Source of the DNA: Sphaeroforma sirkka | Taxonomy: Eukaryota > Opisthokonta > Ichthyosporea > Ichthyophonida | Direction of reading: 5' to 3' | Length of the DNA stretch: 37,886 nucleotides | NCBI GenBank assembly: GCA_001586965.3 | Contig: LUCW03002236.1 | Coordinates: forward strand, 75,001 to 112,886 | Shown here: piece after piece, positions 1-10,569 of the stretch | Layout: every line of letters begins with the position of its first letter | How positions within the stretch are numbered: the first letter of the stretch is position 1 | The notes under the pieces: generated by a model | Database searches by the model: none | What the model saw: the letters and a program-made list of their open reading frames with translations, nothing else | Told to the model about the DNA's origin: nothing | Translations under genes and position numbers: made by a program

Positions 1-510
1 ATACATACACATTCTAGAAACGCATCTGTTTGTATATGTATTAAGGGTTTCGCATATGTGTGGACACGCGCCAGTGAGTGAACGTTTATGCAGATATGCG
101 TATTTTCTACGTAGTTCATGTATTTACCTACACCTATTGGATTTTTTTCATGTATAGGGTTACATTTCATGCTAGCCACTCTTAAATTCAGTTGAAATGC
201 TCATGCGTATATATATTTATCCTGCGAGTTAATTCATACCTATGGAAGATCTTACGTATTGTATACATCCTTGTTCATGTATTGGATATAACCTTCTAAC
301 CGTTCGTGTAGTTCGCGTATGTGCATGCTTTGGATTTTTTCACTGCACGCGTCGGGCGTTCGCCGGAGTGAGCATATGGCTTGAATCATTTCACTGCCGG
401 CTATAATACAGCAAGACTTCGATTCAACCAATTGTGTCGACTACTAGCCACTCGAATTAGAGATACGCTGAACACACACAGCTTATCCACTCCATTTCTC
501 CGCACCACAG
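1..510 (+). other. Intronic sequence upstream of the first CSE1 exon in the window
   Basis: No exon or other gene is recognised here. The family requires exportin residues before the exon at 511, but no matching reading frame is visible, so this is read as the 3' part of a longer CSE1 intron. The last ~25 bases are pyrimidine-rich and end in a CAG acceptor at 508-510. Confidence 0.6.
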
Positions 511-763
511 ACCATTTGCGAGAGGATTGTGATACCCAACATGCAGCTGCGCGAATCGGATGTGGAGGCCTTCGAAGACGATCCCCAGGAGTACATTGGC
601 CAAGACATCGAAGGCAGCGACACCGAGACACGGCGCCGAGCTGCGTGTGATCTGGTAAAGGCGCTGAGACAACACTTTGAACAGCAAGTGACGGCTATAT
701 TCTCGTCATACGTTGAGGTGATGCTGGTATGTTCTATACTATAGGATCATACACACACACACA

Positions 764-800
<37 letters not shown>

Positions 801-3800
801 GTGTGTGAGAGAGAGGATGATAGTAGGTGTTGAGACAACAATACGATTAACGAACGGGAAGATCAGTCACATTTCGCATGTCGAGTTGCTACCGTTGCTA
901 TTATTTACTCTCCCGTGATGTGTTTCTATTCGATTATCAATCAAGTTACCGAAAGTCTCTTTTCGCGTGTCGGTGTGAGTCGTATATAAGAGAGGTGGAG
1001 TGTGTGCATGTGCGATTTTGATGCGAAATGGAAAGAGCACATGTGCGCGGTATAGCGTAACGAATGATCAAATACGTATAGAATGTAGCATGGAATATAA
1101 TTTATTGACCAGTCAATAACGCGCGGAACAGAGCGGCAAATTTTTTACGTTGTATGCCAAAGAAGAAAAATTGCAGTCGATCTCGGAATGCAGTCTTTAT
1201 ATCACATTGTAGATTACAGTCGACAGTTGCAAGTCGCTCACTTTCTGGGATGGAAGCTGAGTTATGTATCGCACCTTTTTTTCCCATCTCAGGCTGAATA
1301 TGCGAAGGATCCTGTCAACAACTGGAAGTCAAAGGATGCTGGTAAGTGACCACCTTTCCCGCTTGACCGCATATGCATGTTGGTGACTCGTTTGCATCTA
1401 AGTTGCTCGCCTTATCAGCCATATATCTGGCCAGTCTATGGACAATTGTATAGAAAACTCTAGGTCAGTCACTCAATATGCGCATATATCCAACAACATT
1501 CAGACATATTTTTTAAGATCTATTTTATTAAGAAAATTCTACAGTGCTCAGCGACGTGTCTGGTAGCCTCGCTGTATTCAACACGCACATATTTCCATAT
1601 TTCCAAATATATCTACTGTGGTGTATTCTCTATTCTTTTTTTCTTTTTTTTGCTATACTAGCCAATGTGTCTGGTGACGGTGACCTTGCTGTATCCACAA
1701 CGTGTATATTGCCAATGCCAACAGCAATCTAATATATGTCATGTGGTATATTTTCTATTTATCTATCCACTGCTCAGCGATTTATCTGGTAACCTCGCTG
1801 TCCGTAACGAGCACACTGGCGCGAGCAGGGGCCACCAAGGTTAACGAATTCATTCCGTTGCTGGACTTCTACAAGAACACCATCATCGACGAACTAAGGA
1901 TACAGAACATCGACGAAAGACCGGTAATCAAGAGTGACTGTGTCAAGTACGTCACCACCTTCAGGAATCAGGTACGTTCGTCCCATGGCATAACTTCGAA
2001 GCTTACGGCAGTAGCACTGCTGATTGAAGTAGTAGTGTTGTACGAGTGTGAGTCTACTCCGGACGGCATGTTGTAGAGTTAATTTGCATGATGAACAAAT
2101 GTATATCGCTTATTATACGTTAAAAAATAAGGTTCATCAGTGCAACTTCTAATGTGTTGCACAGTAGCTCATACTCAAGGCTCAATTAGTGGTTGTTGTT
2201 AGCATTGCTTGTAATTGTGTGACCATATGTATTGTGAGACCACATGTGTTGTGTTGTGAGACCATATGTGTCGTATTGTGAGACCATATGTGTCGTATTG
2301 TGTGACCATGTGTGTCGTATTGTGTGACCATATGTGTCGTATTGCGAGAGAATATGTGTCGTATTGCGAGAGAATATGTGTCGTATTGTGTGACCATATA
2401 TGTTGTATTGTGTGACCATGTGTGTCGTATTGTGTGACCATATTTGTCGTATTGTTTGACCATATGTGTCGCATTGTGAGACCATATATGTCGCATTGTT
2501 AGACCATATGTGTCGCATTGTGAGTACATATGTGTCGTATTGTGTGACCATATGTGTCGTATAATATAAAGTCGTATATATTTGGACCTACCACAACATT
2601 TGAGCGTTTAGGAATTCGTTGGCGACTTTTGGACACGTGCGCTGTATTCCTATTGCTGGGGCGTAGCATCTGTCATCACACTTTGGACGACTCTTGTCAC
2701 GTGGTTTGACATCGCATTCTCCTTATTTTGGACATTGCGTATCTCGTACGATGCCATCGATTAGTATCTAATCTACCATGGCTCAGTTGCTAATTGACAT
2801 CATGTTTATGCGCCTTGCTTCTTCTGACAGCTGGGTAAACAAGTGCTGATAGAGGCCCTGCCGCTGTTGGTCGCCCACATACTGTCAAGCAGCGTTGTCC
2901 TAAGCAGGTATGTTGTGATTCTACCGCATGCGACGTGAACTGTTTGTAAAGTAGTTTTGAGTGCATGAACCACAGCCCACTACACGAGTTGAACACTCGC
3001 AGCCTCTGCCTGTTGTCGGTACTTATCACAATGACAATACAATGTGCATGTTTTATCGTTGTCTACCCAACCAAGTGCGATGTGCACACCAAGTCTGCAG
3101 ATATCGTATTGTTCGTTTATTTGCGAATCCGGTATCGTGCGTATGTCAACGTATAGTTCTCCTCCATTCATGAGATTGCATTGGATTGACTCTCGCTCGC
3201 AGATATCACCGAGTGATATCCCTCACGCCCAAATGTCTGCCACGTCCCATGGTTACTCCTGTACCGACGTTCAGGTCCATTGGCATACCATTGCATGTGG
3301 CTGATTCTCTATTCTCATTGTGTTTTCAAACAGCTATGCCGCCAACGGTGTGGAACGACTGCTGATGATGAAGGAAGTCTCCCCAACGGGCGTGTCCCAG
3401 GCTGTGTATGTTGTATATGTGTGTCGTAGGTAGTCATGTATATAACATGTATGTTGTGTATGTGTGTCGTAGGTGGTCATGTACATAACGTGTATGTTGT
3501 ATATGTGTGTCGTAGGTAGTTATGTATATAACGTATATGTTGTGTCTGTGTGTCGTAGGTAGTCATATATATAACATGTATGTTGTATATGTGTGTCGTA
3601 GGTGGTCATGTATATAACGTGTATGTTGTATCTGTGTGCTGTTCACTTCCTACTTGACCGTATTCATTGTACTCGTGCTCGTGGCGCGTACAAGAGTTAT
3701 CGGCATTGTCATTCCATTGATGCTTGTTGTGCTTATAACCTTTCTGAGTATGTCCTGCCCTTGTTTTCTATTTTGGACCCTTGCGACGTTTCCCTGGCCA

Positions 3801-6800
3801 TACATGTCCTATACGTAATGATTACTACCTCGTGTCAGAGCTAATGGCAATTTGAAGATTTTTCAGTTACGTTTGTGCAAAGCCTGTACATTTATCGTTG
3901 CATGCCTGAATATATTGCTATGTATATTATAATCTCAGGTGTTGTCAGACTTTATGGTTCTGTTTGTGTGCGGTGAATCCAATAAGAAGTACTATGCTCC
4001 TACACACAGCGGCCGTCCATATTTCGTACAACTATTTCACTTGTTTTGAAAACGATGCATGGAACTATCCAGTTGTTGTAATTCTTCCTATGAGGGCCTT
4101 GTACGCTGCATTTGTACTCTGAAGCGCTTCTTCGCACATTTTAAACCTCACACATGCTGTGTCGGTATGTGTGGTATGACTCTCTGACAACTATGTGGTT
4201 TGTGAACAAATTCTCAGCATGATGCACGCTGCACACCATATATCCTCTGCGCGCCAATTATGTGGAGACCCCACCAAAAGTCAATACATTTTGAACCCTC
4301 TGGCAACCTGCATGGCACTTTAATCCCCTTTCGACCAATCACTATAAATTCTGGCCCCTTTGTTAATCAATTCATCGTAGACGTTCATATACCCTCATCC
4401 AATGCATCTTGACGCGTATATATCATGACACGGCAGGATACCGAGTCTGACTGGTGGCAAGTGCTCAAATTTCTTGTGTTGGTAGCAGTCCACTTGCATG
4501 CAGACTCTGCTCCATTAATATCTGGTCTTCGTTGGATCCTACTAACTGTCATATCGTTTGCTACACCCTAACGCGTTCGTAGCATTACGCGGCAGGATAT
4601 CAAGCCCTTCCTGTCGCAAGCGATCAACAATGTGTTCGCAGCGATTGCTAAGGGAGGGCAGGCGAGTCTCAATCCTTACCTGATGAAAACTACCATGCGC
4701 CTGATAAACGTGGGCAAGGAAGTATGTGGGTGTGTGGGGTGTAGTTCTACGTACACATGCGCGTGGGTACTCTTGCATGCACTTGTGTGACAGTATATTT
4801 CATCGTGGACGTGGGTGGATCCATGTGTTGTGGCGGCACGTTCACGTGTGCGTGGTTTATGACGAACTGTGTCAGAGATCACTTCTAGAAACCGTCAGGT
4901 GACTGAAAACTGTGAACAGGAATTTGGGGGGGGGGTTGCTTAAGAGTGTGCAGTGTACATCAATGCTTGAGAGATATCACGGTGAGTCATTACAATATGG
5001 CTGCTATATCTGGCATGGGAGGTATGAGATGTGCGTGCGTGTGTTGTTTGTGGCTGTATCCCGTGCACATGTGCATGGATCGCAGATGTCCACCACCGAG
5101 GGATTGTATCTGATTTAAGGATCTTATATGGCGGGGGGTTGCACGGCGCCAGTGGCAGATATGAAGGCGCACCTTCTTTTCTAGTCTTCTGGAGGTTTTT
5201 GTACCAGTCTGTCGTCATGGGTTATTTAGCGCTGGTGCGGGAGCGTCAATAGCGGGGGCTATCGTTTTGAGGGTCACAGTCACATTGGCAGTAGAGACAG
5301 AGTCACTTGTGTCGGTTCCACTGGTGTATCTCCGTAGAGACAGAAATATTATCTTTGCTGGTTCTGCGGCACCGTGCGTTGAACACAAGATATTACGTAT
5401 AGCGCAGCCTAAGATCACTCAATGCAGTACTTGAATGTATGCTCATATTGTAAAGTGCAGTACTTGAATGTATACTCACATTGTTAAGTGCAGTACTTGA
5501 ATGTATGCTCATATTGTAAAGTGCAGTCAGCCTAACTGCAGTACTTGAATGTATGCACATATTGTATAGTGCAGTCGTTATGCTTTCAACTTTTTATATT
5601 GTTCACAATTGGGTATTGGCACGCGAAATACGCAATCCGTACCCCACTTTTCACCGCCATTTATTCCTTGCCTATTTGTACACTTCTCTCCAGCAGAATG
5701 TTAACCCATTGCTTAAACCCTATTTCTCCTTGTGTACCCCTCATCTGTAGGATATCTTCCCCTATTTAGAATCCATCATGGATCGCTTGGTAAAGAAACT
5801 GGAAGAGGTCTCGGCGAACCCCACCAAACCCGATTTCAATCATTACCTATTCGAGTCTATCAGTGCCGCTGTGCGGTTCTGCTGCAACACTGATCCCAGT
5901 CTTGTGGTTGCGTTTGAAACCTATCTGCTGCCTCGCTTCGTGGTGATATTGCAGAAAGAGGTTTTAGGTATGTATGACCTGTGTGGCACCTGAATTGGTG
6001 TTGTGATGCAGAAAGGAGTATTGGGTTGACCTGTGCGGCACCTGAATTGATGTTGTGACGCAAAAAGTGGTATTGGGTTTGAGACAACCTTTTGCTGCCC
6101 CGCCTGTCCCATAAGATCTCCTGTTCTGGTGGGTGGGGGCACATTGCTTGCTTTGCTCATTGAAATACACTGAGCTAGCCTGTAAATTTCACGCACATGG
6201 GACTTCGGTAGTACGAACAATGTGTTTCTGTAGCATCAGTATACACCGCGGTGACAGGTACGATCTGCGTTATCGTGCTTGCTTGTATGCTGTCCTCGTA
6301 TTTTCCCTAAAATGCAATGCAATGCGCTGACCCTCGGGTAACTATCAGGGATAGACCAGCAAATCAGCGGAGGCTGGAGTCTCAAAAATCGGTGGAAGCT
6401 AGTGTGCATGCACGGGTACACTTTATTTGCGCGTGCGTTCTCCTTCTACTACTGTACATAGTGCCCTTTTGCATAAGACCATAGTGCTGTTGGCCTGAAA
6501 TGGACGTGAGCGCTTCCTGTTTGTATTGTTGCACATCGCTACCGACAGCAGAGAGAACGCGTTTTCTCTATCTGATTGAAAGGTGTAATACCTATTGTGC
6601 CTTCGCGAGACTTTGAGATGCGGAATGTTCGAACGGTTGCTATATTCTGCATCCTCTTTAGATGTCTTACCTCCTTTAAAATTTTGCCCAGTACCTAGGT
6701 ACTTTTATTTATTTATTGTGATTAACGTATTATATCTTGGTGCTGTAATGCCCTTCACAGAATTCCTGCCTTATGTTTTCCAAATAATGTCGCAATTGCT

Positions 6801-9800
6801 GGAGTTGAACCTCGGCGCGGTGCCAGCGACATACACGGATATGTTCCCTCACCTGATGGCACCGGTACTGTGGGAGAAAAGCGGTATGTAAATGGAAAAA
6901 AATGTGCGTGAACTCTACCTTTGTGGGAATGTGAAGCGGTACGTAAATGAATCATTAGTATGGAAGTTGTAGCATTGTTACAGGGTGAGGAAGGACGTTA
7001 TATGATTTGCATTACAGATAGTTTGATTGTCTGTGCGCCAAATCTTTAGAAAACAAGGAATGTGGACGACAGAACTGCGGTTTCGCTCTACAATTCCAGA
7101 AAAACATATACACCTATGCAATTCTAGCAGGCAGTGTGCCTGGGGCATCCTAGTGTACACTTACAACCATACATGACTTAGTTGGGTGGCTAGAATACTC
7201 TCATTGATACTTGCACCAGTGCTAGTATACTGTGCAGGTGCTGCTCCTGGATCATCGAAGCTCATACGTACACACATTTTCAAATCAGGCTACTAGGATG
7301 CAGTCACTTATTGTTACACTTGAATACCTGATTTAATTGGGTAGGCAAGGTGCCTGATTTGCCGAAGCTTGTACGAGCGTACTACATCACTGAGATTGGT
7401 CACTAGATTTCCCTCACTCACATCCGCATTGTCACCGTTTAGTTGAGCAGGTAACGTGCTGGGCTTGTCGAAGTAAATATGAACATGCATCTAGCAGATG
7501 CGATTTTACTCACTCTTACGCTATCTCTCATCGATTACGCAGCCAATGTGTCTAGATTATGAAAGTCCATATAAACATGAATATATATGATACAAATGCA
7601 CTCACTCGCACTCACGTAATCTCTGGTCAATGTGGAAGGTCAAACAAACAACCATACATATACACTCACTCATACTTAGTGGTCTCTGGTCAATTGAGCA
7701 GGCAACGTACCTGGCCTGTCGAAGTTCATACAAACGTACATCTCTAAGATGGGGGCCACCCTCGCCACGGACACGAGGACTATTGAGTCGCTTCTGGGTA
7801 TCTTTCAGAAGCTGTTGGCCAGCAAATCGAACGACCACTTCGGCTTTGCTATTCTCAACGCTATTGTCACACATGTGCCCGTCGAGGTGTGTAGACTGTG
7901 AATAAGTTAATATGTGTGTGTATAGTTTCTTTCAAATGAGCTCGCTGTCCTTTTACCGTATCAAATCCGATGTTGCTTGGATTCAGACAGATCTATCGCA
8001 GTCACGCTGCACTGGAATGCTTGATTCCGCTGGATTGCAGGGACAATATTAATATCTTGGATTATGCCTCCCTATACCACCCCTTTATTCTCCGACCCAC
8101 AATCTGTTCATTCTACATTGTGTTATAACCCGATGTGATCTAGATCTCTTCGTTGCGGGCTACAAATACTGCGCGAGTCTTTCATACAGTGATATAATCT
8201 TCAGGAGTTTGTTCCTTTCCCCAATCCGTACGATTCGTTCAGCCACCAACAGCGAACAAGCCCCCACACCCCTCCGTTGCAGTGGTGTTTAATATACATG
8301 ACCCGCCTACAACGCACTTTTATCACTCAGAAACGAACTATTGCTTCTTGTATTCGTATTCAATACGTTTATGGATGCACCTGAACGTACCGCCCATTCA
8401 CTCTCAAATTGCAGGGATATCAACAACACGTGAGACAAATATACAACCTCATATTCAGCAGGCTTCAGGCAGCGAAGAGTCCGAAGCTGGTGTCCTGCAT
8501 TATAGTGAACAGCACGCTCATGATGGGCCTGCATGGTCCTGGTAAATCCTTGATTAGTATTCTCTCCACATTTTATTTGGTGTTATGTGGCAAACATATG
8601 ATATATATACCCAATATTGTGATGGTATCTGCGTGTAGTTTTTTCGCAATGGGTTTCTGTGTGCGCTTGGGTGAGCGCTCTACAGATTCCTCACCAGTCT
8701 GTTTTCCTTCAGTTGCAGTCATCGAGAAGTACTGCGCATGGACACACACACATAGCTATCTCACACAATCTTCCTGCTTCCGGTGCAGATCTGGTGGTCA
8801 ATGCGATAGACTCAATACAGCCAAAGTTATTCAATATGGTCATCACGTCACTGTACCTGCCGTCGATGCAAAAGCTACAAACCTCACACAGCCGGAAAAT
8901 ATGCGCTGTAGGATTTATCCGATTACTCACAGGTGTGTATTAGTTGGGTGCGTCTTCTGTAAGGTTTGTGTCGGTGCATGTATGTTTTTCACACGCAGAC
9001 TTAGTTGTATCCTTTTTTCGGAAATGGCGTATTTGTAAGTATCTCCGTCGTATTTAGTATTGAGTCGCATGGAATTGTATTGGATTGTGTCTAATTGTTC
9101 CGCATCGGAACACATTGCATTGGAAGTTAGAAAAAAATGAATCGCATTGCATTTAATGGGAAATCAGTTGAATTGGATTCCGTGCCATTGAATTCCTTTT
9201 AATTTAAACCGCTCAATTCAACTTGTTCGAAGTATTCAATATTTCGTGATTGAAACGTATTCGAATCTCTTAGTACTCAGCGTTGTTGACATGTATAACA
9301 AACCTCGCGAATCTGTGATGCACGCTACCAAGGCACCACAAGGGTGAAAGTTATTCTCACGAATAGTTGTGTGAGCGCTATAAGACATTGAAATCCTTCG
9401 CTTTAAAAGTTTGGTACTGGTACTAAATTCTCTCGTACATCAACCGCTGCAGAGTGCCCGGCGATGATAACCACATATGAAAGCTCGTTTGCCAGCCTGC
9501 TCACAGCCCTCCTCAAGCTATTTGAATTGCCTAAGGAGATGAAGGACGACGATGATATCGAGGAAGTCTCATTCACACATGCATCGGAGTTCGCAACGGT
9601 GCATACGCAACTCTCGGTATGCATATGCTTGATATTGATTGGCTTCCAATTACTTGGCGCTCTATCTACAAGTGTGGAGACTATATCCAGTGTGGTCCGT
9701 AGTATAAATAGAAATCGCTGGCTATCTCTCTGTTGTGAATGTCCAAATGCTCCGTAGCCTTTACCTGTGCTGTTATCTGATCACAGACTACACTACCACC

Positions 9801-10569
9801 TGCCATATGGAGGTGTATGATTACTGTTTTACGTGCCTTTCTATCTGTCGGCAAACCTTTTCGAATAGGCATTGCGTGCATCGCCCAACGTGTTAGTGAC
9901 ATATTGCATCCGTCTCGCGTCATCCGGTGCACTACTGATCTAATCCTCCTGATACTCTGTGGCTTGTGACATCACGTTGATTTGAATTGCTGATATCTGT
10001 CACAATATTTGCAGGTATTCGATCTAAAATGAAATGTACATATTAATAGTTTGAATGCACAGATGTACTTACTAAGCAGGTGGCAATTGTATTCACGTAC
10101 GGGAAGCTAGAAAAGCACACTCATCATTCGGTAGTCTAGTATTACACCCCGTGGCCCGCCCTTTAACAAATCTTTGGGGCTTTCACTATATTGCTACCGT
10201 GCTAATGAAGGATGTCGCTCGACCATACATGCGCAGTTCGCCAAGAATACAGAAGTAGACCCCTTTGCTGCAGTGGTAGATGCGCGTATTCACTTGGCAA
10301 AAGCTCTACACACCATGTCCACAAAGATGCCGGGGAAGGTATGTTTCAGGTCACTAGACACTTGGCCACATAGGCTGTGTTCGCTGGATCTATTCGAGTG
10401 TAGCATTTTGTCGTCGTCCCTCCGTACTATTGTGTTTCCGTTCTGTTATTCATATACAACAAATTTTTCACATGCTCGACAGGTGCCTGCGTTGCTGCAA
10501 GGGCTGGACCCACATGTTCAAGGCATCCTCTCCGGCTACTTTACGCAAGCACAGGTGCAACTGGCATGA
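511..10569 (+). CDS. CSE1: Exportin-2 (CSE1/CAS), C-terminal two-thirds, 14 exons
   Basis: Karyopherin-beta family receptor that, with Ran-GTP, carries importin-alpha back from nucleus to cytoplasm. Exons: 511-726, 1293-1341, 1778-1971, 2831-2907, 3334-3405, 4583-4721, 5751-5967, 6761-6883, 7702-7886, 8415-8541, 8789-8932, 9453-9616, 10237-10338, 10483-10569. They sum to 1,896 nt (631 codons plus TGA) and every junction keeps phase. The product follows exportin-2 end to end: EAFEDDPQEYIGQDIEGSD and TRRRAACDLV in exon 1, AIYLVTSL in exon 3, KPDFNHYLFE in exon 7, PYVFQIMS and FPHLMAPVLWEKSG in exon 8, LLGIFQKLLASKSNDH in exon 9, KICAVGFIRLL in exon 11, LLKLFELP in exon 12, GYFTQAQVQLA at the end. 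Human CSE1L has 971 residues; roughly the first third lies left of the window. Donors are mostly GTATGT, with GTAAGT, GTACGT, GTGTGT, GTAAAT and GTATGC. Exon 5/6 is joined at GTATGT (3406) and AG (4581-4582), which gives a better match than the in-phase alternative GTGTAT (3404) to AG (4594-4595). The start of exon 1 is the least certain boundary. No disruption is seen. Confidence 0.96.
750..796. repeat. CA/TA microsatellite in CSE1 intron 1
   Basis: A run of AC dinucleotides passes into a run of TA dinucleotides about 25 bases inside the first intron. Confidence 0.95.
1540..1825 (+). repeat. Three tandem copies (~112 bp) of the exon-3 acceptor region
   Basis: The real acceptor of CSE1 exon 3 is the AG at 1776-1777. 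Two diverged copies of the same acceptor plus exon start lie upstream, with AG at 1550-1551 and 1660-1661 (spacings 110 and 116 bp). All share a core close to TCTGGTAACCTCGCTG. The stretches between copies also match each other (a tract like ATATATCTACTGTGGTGTAT), so the unit is the whole ~112 bp. The first copy would still read ATCLVASL against AIYLVTSL in the true exon. Confidence 0.85.
2213..2565. repeat. 22-bp minisatellite, about 16 copies, CSE1 intron 3
   Basis: A unit containing GTATTGTGTGACCATATGTG recurs every 22 bp with a few substitutions; two adjacent units carry GCGAGAGAAT instead. The minus strand is free of stops in all three frames over most of the array, which yields spurious open frames of 91-121 codons. 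These are by-products of the repeat, not genes. Confidence 0.95.
3402..3650 (+). repeat. 43-bp tandem array starting at the exon-5 donor
   Basis: The donor of CSE1 exon 5 (GTATGT at 3406) is the first unit of a 43-bp array. GTATGTTGT or a one-base variant recurs at 3406, 3449, 3492, 3535, 3578 and 3621. Units also hold GTCGTAGGT, so each carries both a donor-like GTATGT and an acceptor-like GTAG. Only the first unit is joined to exon sequence. Confidence 0.93.
4420..4645 (+). repeat. Two copies (159 bp apart) of the exon-6 start
   Basis: The start of CSE1 exon 6 (4583 onward, with CGGCAGGAT at 4590) has a degenerate upstream copy with CGGCAGGAT at 4431. Similarity extends through GGCAAGTGCTCAA (4457-4469) against CGCAAGCGATCAA in the exon, and on to CTTGTGTTGG against AATGTGTTCG. 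The upstream copy has lost the AG at the position of the true acceptor. Confidence 0.75.
4722..5423. other. CSE1 intron 6, unique part
   Basis: No gene is recognised. The sequence is rich in GTGTG/TGCATG motifs, and short open frames occur on both strands without coding character. A run of nine G lies at 4925-4933. Confidence 0.6.
5424..5580. repeat. Tandem repeat (~33 bp, four copies) in CSE1 intron 6
   Basis: CAGTACTTGAATGTATGCTC followed by ATATTGTAAAGTG starts at 5424, 5458, 5491 and 5539. The fourth copy is set off by a short insertion. Confidence 0.95.
5942..6090 (+). repeat. Three tandem copies (~53 bp) across the exon-7 donor
   Basis: The end of CSE1 exon 7 plus its donor and first intron bases (5942-5997) is followed by two diverged copies (5998-6049 and 6050 to ~6090). 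Each has the exon-like TGCAGAAAGAGG/TGCAGAAAGGAG/CGCAAAAAGTGG and then TATTGGGTT in place of TTTTAGGTATGT. The first two units also share the intronic tail TGACCTGTGNGGCACCTGAA. The copied donors have decayed to GTTGAC and GTTTGA. Confidence 0.88.
7200..7760 (+). repeat. Five or six tandem copies of the exon-9 acceptor region
   Basis: The true acceptor of CSE1 exon 9 (AG at 7700-7701, then GCAACGTACCTGGCCTGTCG) is the last of a series. Recognisable copies have their AG near 7237, 7344, 7450 and 7542, and an AG-less one is near 7628; spacings shrink from ~107 to ~73 bp. Shared pieces are AGGCAACGT.CCTGG, TGTCGAAG and the preceding CACTCACTC...TCTCTGGTCAAT. The intron before this exon is largely built of copies of its own 3' end. 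Confidence 0.85.

Noticed and set aside
2182..2551. Three overlapping minus-strand open frames of 91-121 codons
   Set aside because: They are translations of the 22-bp minisatellite in all three frames, not genes.
3401..4600. Alternative join of CSE1 exons 5 and 6 at GTGTAT (3404) and AG (4594-4595)
   Set aside because: It is also in phase, but it drops VITRQ, which aligns with the conserved residues before DIKPF, and uses a weaker donor.
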